DNA of 14,895 nt from positions 1-14,895 of the forward strand of contig JBBSEC010000113.1 in the NCBI GenBank assembly GCA_038240075.1, read 5' to 3'. This DNA comes from DATBAK01 sp038240075. Lineage in GTDB: Bacteria > Actinomycetota > Acidimicrobiia > IMCC26256 > PALSA-610. This document shows, in pieces, positions 1 to 6,004 of this stretch; position 1 is the first letter of the stretch; each line of letters opens with the position of its first letter. Both the position numbers and the translations under genes were made by a program. The notes below the pieces were generated by a model. It had not been told where the DNA came from. It saw only the letters and a program-made list of their open reading frames with translations, and searched no databases.

Positions 1-1
1 C

Positions 2-880
2 GCGTTCGACAACCCCAAGGCCGAAGCCGACCTCGCCGTGTACCGCTCGACCTTCGGCTTGCCCGCGTGCACCACGGCCAACAAGTGCTTCCGGAAGGTC
101 AATCAGAGCGGCGCCGCGAAGCCACTCCCGGCCGCCAACAAGCAGTGGGGCGTCGAGATCGCCCTCGACCTCGACATGGTCTCGGCCATCTGCTCGCGCT
201 GCCACATCCTCCTCGTCGAGGCAACGTCGGACACCTTCGCGAACCTCGGTGCGGCGGTGAACCGAGCGGCCCGGATGCACGCGACCGTGATCTCGAACAG
301 CTACGGCGGCAGCGAAGGCAGTGCGTCGGCCGCCGACTACAACCACCCCGGCATTCCGATCACCGCCAGCTCCGGTGACAACGCCTACGCCGCGGGCCCG
401 CAGACTCCGGCCAACTTCAGCACGGTCACCGCGGTCGGCGGGACCTCGCTCAGCCGGGTGACCGGCGGACGCGGATGGAAGGAAGCGGTCTGGTCGAAGG
501 CGGGCAGCGGCTGCTCGGCCGTGATCGCCAAGCCGGCGTGGCAGCACGACACCAGCTGCGCCAAGCGCCTGATCGCAGACGTCTCCGCGGTCGCCGACCC
601 GAACACCGGGGTCACCATGTACGACACCTACGGCTACGGCGGCTTCCTCGTCGGCGGGGGCACCAGCGCGGCCGCGCCGATCATCGCCGGCGTCTACGCC
701 CTGGCCGGCAACGGCACGTTGGTCAACGATGCCCACCTGCTCTACTCCCACACCGCGAACCTGTTCGACGTCACGACGGGGAAGAACGGCAGCTGCGCCG
801 GCAAGAACCTCTGCACCGCCGCGAAGGGTGTCGACGGGCCGACCGGCCTGGGCACCCCCGACGGCGCGGCCGCCTTCTAA
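2..880 (+). CDS. Secreted sedolisin-like (S53) serine peptidase, 5'-truncated copy 1
   Basis: The reading frame is open from the left window edge to TAA at 878-880, so the N-terminus with any signal peptide is missing. The sequence aligns along its whole length with the complete paralogue downstream, starting at that protein's AFDNP segment. S53 landmarks are visible: the catalytic pair in VEIALD (Glu codon 155-157, Asp codon 167-169), the oxyanion-hole Asp in SSGD (codon 377-379), and the nucleophile in GGTSAAAP (Ser codon 665-667). The C-terminal FDVT and GVDGPTGLGTP segments look like the family's calcium site. Eight cysteines occur as four close pairs, matching the paralogue. Sedolisins are acid-acting endopeptidases, usually exported; the natural substrate is unknown. 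A subtilisin (S8) label is common for such proteins in databases, but the Glu-x-x-x-Asp pair favours S53. Confidence 0.85.
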   Translation, partial: AFDNPKAEADLAVYRSTFGLPACTTANKCFRKVNQSGAAKPLPAANKQWGVEIALDLDMVSAICSRCHILLVEATSDTFANLGAAVNRAARMHATVISNSYGGSEGSASAADYNHPGIPITASSGDNAYAAGPQTPANFSTVTAVGGTSLSRVTGGRGWKEAVWSKAGSGCSAVIAKPAWQHDTSCAKRLIADVSAVADPNTGVTMYDTYGYGGFLVGGGTSAAAPIIAGVYALAGNGTLVNDAHLLYSHTANLFDVTTGKNGSCAGKNLCTAAKGVDGPTGLGTPDGAAAF

Positions 881-968
881 GGCCTCCCCGAGCCGTTTGT
901 TCGGCCGCCAGTACCTCTCAGGCGCATTCACGGCGGAACAAAAGACGCGGCCGGCGTCGGCACCCGTC

Positions 969-991
969 GAGAGGCGCCCGGTCGGGCTCTC
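969..991 (+). terminator. Bulged GC-rich stem-loop after peptidase copy 1
   Basis: GAGA (969-972) pairs with TCTC (988-991), and GCCC (976-979) pairs with GGGC (984-987) around a GGTC loop. Three unpaired bases (GGC, 973-975) sit on the 5' side. The structure lies about 88 bases after the copy 1 stop and 100 bases before the copy 2 start. No T-run follows, so it may be a weak terminator, an mRNA 3'-end stabiliser, or chance in GC-rich DNA. The rest of the 881-1090 spacer shows nothing I can call. Confidence 0.3.
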
Positions 992-1077
992 ATTCGCGCG
1001 CAGTGCGTTCGGACCATAGACGGCGTGGCTCTCATGTGCGAGGCTCTCCCAGTTCTTTGGGTTCACGCACGGGTCAT

Positions 1078-1083
1078 GGAGGA
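1078..1083 (+). promoter_or_regulatory. Strong Shine-Dalgarno for peptidase copy 2
   Basis: GGAGGA sits 7 bases before the ATG at 1091 and decides that start. Frames opening earlier (GTG at 1025, ATG at 1076) would put extra residues before the obvious signal peptide, and the 1076 ATG overlaps this ribosome site. Confidence 0.8.
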
Positions 1084-1090
1084 TCACGTT

Positions 1091-2296
1091 ATGAGGCGAT
1101 TCCGCTCGATTGCCGCGCTCGCGGTCGCGACAGTGACGATGGGAGCGGGGTCGATCGCCCTCGCACCGTCGGCCACGGCGAGTGGTCTCTCGGTCCAGGC
1201 GGCGTGCACCGCCCCCGCACCGGGCCACGCGGGCTGCTTCGCCCTGAAGGTCACGGGCAGCGCCCACCTGAGTGCCGCCGCGACCGGCCCGAGCGGATAT
1301 CACCCCGCCGACCTCCAGGCCGCCTACAAGCTCAACCCCAAGAAGGGGAAGGGCCAGAAGATCGCCATCGTCGACGCGTTCGACAACCCCAACGCCGAAG
1401 CCGACCTGGCCGTCTACCGCTCGACCTTCGGCCTGCCCGCGTGCACGACCGCGAACGGGTGCTTCGAGAAGGTCAACCAGGCCGGTACCGCCGCACCGCT
1501 GCCGGCCGGCAACGTCGGCTGGAGTGAGGAGATCTCGCTCGACCTCGACATGGCGTCGGCCGTCTGCCCGAACTGCAAGATCCTGCTCGTCGAATCGACG
1601 ACCAACAGCTTCATCAACCTCGCCACCGCCGTGAACACGGCGGCAACGCTCGGCGCGACGGTGATCTCCAACAGCTACGGCGCCGACGAGTTCGCCGGCG
1701 AGACCGCGTACGCGAGCTTCTACAACCACCCGGGCATCCCGATCACGGTGAGCTCGGGCGACAGCGCCTACCCGGCGCACGCGCAGTTCCCGGCCGACAT
1801 GGCCACCGTCACGGCGGTCGGCGGCACCGCCCTGCACACCGCGACGAACGCACGCGGATGGACGGAATCGGTCTGGCTCACCAAGCTGGGCGCGACCGAG
1901 GGCACCAGCGAGGGCGCCGGGAGCGGCTGCTCGACGGTGATCGCCAAGCCGGCGTGGCAGCACGACACCGACTGCGCGATGCGCACGGTCTCCGACGTCT
2001 CCGCAGTGGCCGACCCTGCGACCGGCGTCACGGTGTACGACACCTACGGCGTCGGCGGCTGGCTCGTCTTCGGCGGCACGAGTGCATCCGCGCCGATCGT
2101 TGCGGGGGTCTACGCGCTCGCCGGCAACGGGGCGACCATCAACGACGCGTCGCACGCCTACGCCAACGTCAAGAAGCTGAACGACGTGAAGGTCGGCTTC
2201 AACGGCACCTGCGGGTCGTCGTACCTGTGCACCGCCAAGAAGGGCTACGACGGCCCGACCGGCCTCGGCACCCCGAAGGGTGTCGGCGCCTTCTAA
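1091..2296 (+). CDS. Secreted sedolisin-like (S53) serine peptidase, copy 2
   Basis: This 401-residue protein begins with a Sec signal peptide: MRRFR, a hydrophobic stretch to about residue 25, then an ATA-SG cleavage region near residue 30. The peptidase domain opens at about residue 70 (YHPADLQAAY). Glu147 and Asp151 (EEISLD), Asp224 (SSGD) and Ser331 (GGTSAS) match the S53 catalytic set. Asp365-Val366 and Gly385-Tyr-Asp387 fit the family's C-terminal calcium site. Only about 40 residues separate the signal peptide from the catalytic domain, so the roughly 200-residue activation prodomain of classic sedolisins is absent. Ten cysteines fall in five close pairs (39/49, 118/124, 159/162, 280/295, 374/380), suggesting local disulfides in an exported protein. 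Compared with copy 1 it has an 11-residue longer loop before GSGC (residues about 263-276). It ends 18 bases from the converging zwf stop. Role inferred: extracellular protein degradation. Confidence 0.9.
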   Translation: MRRFRSIAALAVATVTMGAGSIALAPSATASGLSVQAACTAPAPGHAGCFALKVTGSAHLSAAATGPSGYHPADLQAAYKLNPKKGKGQKIAIVDAFDNPNAEADLAVYRSTFGLPACTTANGCFEKVNQAGTAAPLPAGNVGWSEEISLDLDMASAVCPNCKILLVESTTNSFINLATAVNTAATLGATVISNSYGADEFAGETAYASFYNHPGIPITVSSGDSAYPAHAQFPADMATVTAVGGTALHTATNARGWTESVWLTKLGATEGTSEGAGSGCSTVIAKPAWQHDTDCAMRTVSDVSAVADPATGVTVYDTYGVGGWLVFGGTSASAPIVAGVYALAGNGATINDASHAYANVKKLNDVKVGFNGTCGSSYLCTAKKGYDGPTGLGTPKGVGAF

Positions 2297-2314
2297 CGGT
2301 TGGTCGAACGAGCG

Positions 2315-3808
2315 CTACTCGTTGCGCCAGCGGTCGTGATCCTGGTCGAGGATCGCGTCGGCGGCCGCGGGTCCCCACGTGCCCGCGGCGTAGCGGCGCA
2401 CCGGGATCAGACCCGCGGCGATGCCGTCGATCACCGGCTGCACGATCTGCCACGCGGCGTCGACCTCGTCCTCGCGGATGAACAGGGTCGCGTCGCCGAG
2501 CATCACGTCGAGCAGCAGGCGCTCGTAGGCCTCCGGCGCGGCCTCTGCGAAGCCGGCGCGGAACGCGAAGTCGAGGCCGACCGTCCGCACTGACCACGTC
2601 GAGCCCGGAACCTTGGCACCGAACTCGAGCCGGATGCCCTCGTTGGGCTGAATGCGCACCACCATCGTGTTCGGCTCGATCGACTCCACCGCGCTCGCGG
2701 GCAGCGCGAGGTGCGGCACCGGTTTGAACTGCAGCGCGACTTCGGTCGTGCGTGCCGCGAGCCGCTTGCCCGCGCGCAGGTAGAACGGCACGCCGGCCCA
2801 GCGCCAGTTGTCGATCTCGAAGCGCAGCGCGATGAATGTCTCGGTCTGGCTGTCGGCTGCGACACCCTCTTCGTCGCGGTAGCCGACCACGGCCTGGGCG
2901 TCGACGGTTCCCGCCGAGTACTGCCCGCGCACGACCGCCGAACCGATCTCCGACGTCGCCACCGGCTTCACCGCCCGCAGGGCCTTGACCTTCTCGTCTC
3001 GGATCGCATCGGCCCCGAACGACGCGGGCGCCTCCATCGCGGTGAGCGCGAGCACCTGCATGCCGTGGTTCTGCACGATGTCGCGCAGCGCGCCGGCCTG
3101 CTCGTAGAACGACCCACGATGCTCGACACCGAGCGGCTCGGCCACGGTGATCTGCACGTGATCGACGTAGCGGCGGTTCCAGACCGGCTCGAAGATCGCG
3201 TTCGCGAAGCGCAGGGCGAGGATGTTCTGCACCGTCTCCTTGCCGAGGTAGTGGTCGATGCGGAAGACCTGTTGCTCCGAGAAGTTGGCGTGGACGAGCT
3301 CGTTCAACGCCAGTGCGGTGGCGCGGTCGTGCCCGAACGGCTTCTCGATGACCACACGACTGAAGCCGTCGTCGGACTCGGTGGCGAGCCCCGCGGCTCC
3401 GAGCCCGGAGATCGCGGGCTCGAAGAGCTGCGGGACGGTCGAGAGGTAGAAGATGCGACGGCCGGCGGTCCCGGCGTTCTGGTCGAGGTCGTCGAGGACC
3501 TCCCGCAGTCGATCGAAGGTCTTGTGGTCGTCGAAGCTCCCGGCGACATACCGGCAGGAGAAGTCGTGCTGCTCGAGCTTGGCGGCGGCGTCGGGATGCG
3601 CGTCGCGCACGGCGTCGACCACCGACTTCTTGAAGTCGTCGTCGTCGTATTCGGTGCGCGCGACACCGACGAGCGCGAAGTGCGGCGGGAGCTGGCCGCG
3701 CGCCGCGAGCGACCCGATCGCCGGGTAGAGCTTGCGGTGGGCCAGATCGCCACTCGCGCCCATCACCACGAGCGCAACGCCGGGCGGCATGCGGAGCTCA
3801 GCAGGCAT
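2315..3808 (-). CDS. zwf: Glucose-6-phosphate 1-dehydrogenase
   Basis: This 497-residue protein catalyses NAD(P)+-dependent oxidation of glucose 6-phosphate to 6-phosphogluconolactone, the entry of the oxidative pentose-phosphate pathway, in the cytoplasm. The N-terminal dinucleotide fold shows GASGDL (17-22), followed by EKPFG (155-159). The substrate signature RIDHYLGKE spans 183-191, and a second conserved block ends in QNH at 248. His186 and His248 are 62 residues apart, the same spacing as the substrate-binding and catalytic histidines of the Leuconostoc enzyme (178 and 240). Length is normal for the family. The ATG at 3808 is preferred over Met7 (3790) because a TATCCT -10-like hexamer lies 7 bases upstream, fitting leaderless translation, while neither start has a good Shine-Dalgarno. 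The companion genes opcA, pgl and gnd are not adjacent. The antisense mug gene separates it from tkt-tal-DUF427. Confidence 0.97.
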   Translation of the reverse strand: MPAELRMPPGVALVVMGASGDLAHRKLYPAIGSLAARGQLPPHFALVGVARTEYDDDDFKKSVVDAVRDAHPDAAAKLEQHDFSCRYVAGSFDDHKTFDRLREVLDDLDQNAGTAGRRIFYLSTVPQLFEPAISGLGAAGLATESDDGFSRVVIEKPFGHDRATALALNELVHANFSEQQVFRIDHYLGKETVQNILALRFANAIFEPVWNRRYVDHVQITVAEPLGVEHRGSFYEQAGALRDIVQNHGMQVLALTAMEAPASFGADAIRDEKVKALRAVKPVATSEIGSAVVRGQYSAGTVDAQAVVGYRDEEGVAADSQTETFIALRFEIDNWRWAGVPFYLRAGKRLAARTTEVALQFKPVPHLALPASAVESIEPNTMVVRIQPNEGIRLEFGAKVPGSTWSVRTVGLDFAFRAGFAEAAPEAYERLLLDVMLGDATLFIREDEVDAAWQIVQPVIDGIAAGLIPVRRYAAGTWGPAAADAILDQDHDRWRNE

Positions 3809-3815
3809 CGGAGCC

Positions 3816-3821
3816 AGGATA
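3816..3821 (-). promoter_or_regulatory. Candidate -10 box for leaderless zwf
   Basis: Read on the minus strand, TATCCT fits the actinobacterial -10 pattern TANNNT and stands 7 bases before the zwf ATG, the spacing expected if the transcript starts at the A of the start codon. No clear -35 is visible. The same bases on the plus strand (AGGA, 3816-3819) are the likely Shine-Dalgarno of the divergent mug gene. Confidence 0.4.
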
Positions 3822-3827
3822 CGAGGC

Positions 3828-4526
3828 GTGGACTACTCCGGGCCTCACGAAGGTCTGCCCGTTGCCCTGACCCGCCTTCACCGCGCGACGGCCGTCGCCA
3901 CCGCGGTCCACGTTCGGGTGAGCGGCGGCTGGGAGCGCGCACGGTTGCCCCGCATCATCGAGGGCGCGGGATTCTCGTGCGACGACGTCACCGCGGGCAC
4001 GCGGGCCCGGCTCGACGTCGGGGCGACACGGCTGCGCACCCTCCCCGACACGGTCGGCGAGGAGATGACGACCCTGCTCGTCGGCCTCAACCCGAGTGAG
4101 CTCTCGGCCGACCGCGGCATCCCGTTCGCGCGCCCGGGCAACCGCTTCTGGCCGGCCGCGCTCGCCGCGGGGCTCGTGACGCGCGATCGCGACCCCGATC
4201 ATGCGTTGCGCGCCCATGGCGTCGGCATGACCGATCTCGTGAAGCGCGCGACCGCGCGCGCCGACCAACTCGCGCCCGACGAGTACCGGGCCGGAGCGGA
4301 GCGCCTCGAGGCCCTCGTCGAGTGGCTCCAACCGGGGAGCGTGTGCTTCGTGGGGCTCACCGGCTATCGCGTCGCCGTCGACCGCACCGCGAAAACGGGA
4401 CGGCAGTCGCAGCCGTTCGGCGGGCGCCCGGCGTACGTCATGCCCAACCCGAGTGGCATCAACGCGCACGCCACGCCGGCAGTGCTGGCCGAGCATCTGC
4501 GCGCGCTACGGCGCGACCGGCACTGA
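3828..4526 (+). CDS. mug: Mug/TDG-family mismatch-specific DNA glycosylase with N-terminal extension
   Basis: The C-terminal two-thirds (about residues 80-228) matches the G/U(T)-mismatch uracil-DNA glycosylase family, which excises uracil or damaged pyrimidines opposite guanine. Landmarks are GLNPS at 86-90 (the GINPG motif holding the catalytic-site Asn), FARPGNRFW at 100-108, and NPSGIN at 207-212 (the second active-site loop). Residues 1-79 lie outside that domain. They use codons like the rest of the gene and faintly recall the end of an SAM-dependent methyltransferase (LHRA, then EGAGF), but this is a weak impression. I chose GTG 3828 because AGGA sits 8 bases upstream and it clears zwf. 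ATG 4065 (Met80), preceded by GAGGAG, is a credible alternative giving a classic short Mug of 153 residues. The gene runs opposite to its neighbours: 19 bases from the zwf start, with its last 21 bases overlapping the DUF427 gene tail to tail. Confidence 0.85.
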   Translation: MDYSGPHEGLPVALTRLHRATAVATAVHVRVSGGWERARLPRIIEGAGFSCDDVTAGTRARLDVGATRLRTLPDTVGEEMTTLLVGLNPSELSADRGIPFARPGNRFWPAALAAGLVTRDRDPDHALRAHGVGMTDLVKRATARADQLAPDEYRAGAERLEALVEWLQPGSVCFVGLTGYRVAVDRTAKTGRQSQPFGGRPAYVMPNPSGINAHATPAVLAEHLRALRRDRH

Positions 4527-4907
4527 CCACTGGGTCTCGGGACGTTCCACCGTCACGCCGTCGACGGTGATGCGGTCGACCCGCTCGTCGAAGAAGCACA
4601 CGCAGCCCGCGATATCGGCGCGATCGGAGATCGGAGCCTGATAGCTCCACGCGATGTCGGTGAACACCGTGCCGTCGATGTCGGCCGACCAGTAGACCGC
4701 GTCGCCCTTGAACGGGCAGTGCGTGCCGGTGGCGGTCGGCACGAGTCGGTCCATCACGACGTCGTCGCGCGGCACGTAGTAGCGCGTCGGCAGGCCGGTC
4801 TCGTGCAGGAGCACCGCGTGCGTGGTGTCGGCGAGCACGACTCCGCCCACGGTCACCTGCACGCGCGCGGAGCACGGCTCGGTCGAGAGCGTGTGTCCCG
4901 GGGTCAT
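4506..4907 (-). CDS. DUF427 family protein
   Basis: This 133-residue protein carries the DUF427 signatures: HCPFKGDAVYWS at residues 63-74 and AWSYQAPI at 86-93, followed by a CVCFFDERV segment. The family is a small beta-rich fold of unknown function, common in actinobacteria and fungi. No signal peptide or membrane segment is seen, so it is probably cytoplasmic. Its ATG overlaps the tal stop as ATGA (4904-4907), so it is very likely translated by coupling to tal and belongs to the tkt-tal transcript. Its 3' end overlaps the converging mug gene by 21 bases. A larger open frame extends upstream antisense-free through tal in another frame, but only the part from 4907 looks like protein. A link to pentose-phosphate metabolism is suggested by position only. 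Confidence 0.88.
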   Translation of the reverse strand: MTPGHTLSTEPCSARVQVTVGGVVLADTTHAVLLHETGLPTRYYVPRDDVVMDRLVPTATGTHCPFKGDAVYWSADIDGTVFTDIAWSYQAPISDRADIAGCVCFFDERVDRITVDGVTVERPETQWSVPVAP

Positions 4908-6004
4908 GACCGGGCGCCCAGCTCGCGCGCCTTCTTGGCGAGCGTGTCGAGCGCATCGTGGAAGCTCGCGGAGAAGGAGGCGACACCCTCGCGCTCGAGG
5001 GTGGCGGTGACGTCGTCGAAGTCGACACCCGCGTCGGCGAGCGCGGCGATCGCGGCGTCGGCCTCGTCGACCCCTTCGGTGACCGTGCCCGCGTGCATTC
5101 CTTTGTGCGTCTGCAACGCGTCGATCGACGCCTGCGCGAGTGTGTTCACCGTGTGCGGGCCGATCAGCTCGTCGACGTAGAGGGTGGGTGAGTACGCCGG
5201 GTTCTTCGTCGACGTCGACGCCCACAGCGGCCGCTGCAGGCGCGCACCCTTCGCGGCGAGCGCCTCCCAACGCGGGCCCGAGAACGACCGCTCGAACAGC
5301 CGGTACGCGAGCTTGGCGTTCGCGACCGCGGCCTTGCCCCGCAACGCGTGGCCGTCGGGGAGGCGACGATCCGTCTCGGTGTCGACGCGGCTGACGAAGA
5401 ACGACGCGACGCTGTTGACCTTCGAGAGATCGCCGTTGCTCGCGGCGAGCTGCTCCAGCCCCGAGAGGTACGCCTCGATCACCTCGGCGTGGCGGCTGAG
5501 CGAGAAGATGAGCGTGACGTTCACGTTGATGCCCGCGCCGATCGTCTTCGCGATCGCGGGGAGGCAATCCTCGGTGGCGGGGATCTTGATCATCACGTTC
5601 GACTTCTTCAGCCGCGCGAACAGGTCGGCGGCCTGCTTCACGGTGTCGGCGGTGTTGTGCGCGAGATCGGGATCGACCTCCACGGAGACGAAGCCGTCGG
5701 CGCCGTCGAGCGAGTCGTAGATCGGCCGCAGGAGATCGGCCGCGTTCCCGATGTCGGTCGTGACGAGATCCCAGTACGACGCCTTGGTGTCGGCGCCGGC
5801 CTTCGTGCAATCGGCGAGCTGCGCGTCGTAGTCGTCACCGGCCGCGAGCGCCTTCTCGTAGATCGTCGGGTTCGACGTGACACCGCGAATTCCGTCGTGG
5901 TCGATGAGCTCCGTGAGCCCGCCGGTGGCGTAGTGGCGGGTCAGGTTGTCGTACCACGGGCTCTGCCCGAACTCCGGCAACTGGGCGATGGGGCTCTGCT
6001 TCAT
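4904..6004 (-). CDS. tal: Transaldolase
   Basis: This 366-residue enzyme transfers a dihydroxyacetone unit from sedoheptulose 7-phosphate to glyceraldehyde 3-phosphate, giving erythrose 4-phosphate and fructose 6-phosphate, in the non-oxidative pentose-phosphate pathway. GVTSNPTIYEKA (41-52) and NVMIKIPAT (136-144) are the family signatures; Lys140 is the Schiff-base lysine. INVNVTLIFS (159-168) is the next conserved strand. The length fits the long actinobacterial/cyanobacterial-type transaldolases rather than the roughly 220-residue fructose-6-phosphate aldolase type. The start ATG overlaps the tkt stop (ATGA, 6001-6004), and GGAGA lies 9 bases upstream within tkt, so coupled translation is likely. 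The stop overlaps the DUF427 start in the same way. Confidence 0.97.
   Translation of the reverse strand: MKQSPIAQLPEFGQSPWYDNLTRHYATGGLTELIDHDGIRGVTSNPTIYEKALAAGDDYDAQLADCTKAGADTKASYWDLVTTDIGNAADLLRPIYDSLDGADGFVSVEVDPDLAHNTADTVKQAADLFARLKKSNVMIKIPATEDCLPAIAKTIGAGINVNVTLIFSLSRHAEVIEAYLSGLEQLAASNGDLSKVNSVASFFVSRVDTETDRRLPDGHALRGKAAVANAKLAYRLFERSFSGPRWEALAAKGARLQRPLWASTSTKNPAYSPTLYVDELIGPHTVNTLAQASIDALQTHKGMHAGTVTEGVDEADAAIAALADAGVDFDDVTATLEREGVASFSASFHDALDTLAKKARELGARS

Noticed and set aside
892..905. GCCG/CGGC mini-stem just after peptidase copy 1 as a terminator
   Set aside because: Four base pairs with a six-base loop and no T-run is too weak; the bulged stem at 969-991 is the better candidate.
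1025..1090. Longer start for peptidase copy 2 at GTG 1025
   Set aside because: It would bury the signal peptide behind 22 residues, while ATG 1091 has an ideally spaced GGAGGA.
2711..4099. 462-codon plus-strand open frame opposite zwf
   Set aside because: It mirrors the zwf codons, runs past the zwf start into mug in the wrong frame, and shows no domain.
4908..5810. Upstream extension of the DUF427 frame giving a 434-residue protein
   Set aside because: The extension is an Arg-rich reading of tal in another frame; the DUF427 ATG at 4907 overlapping the tal stop explains the gene.
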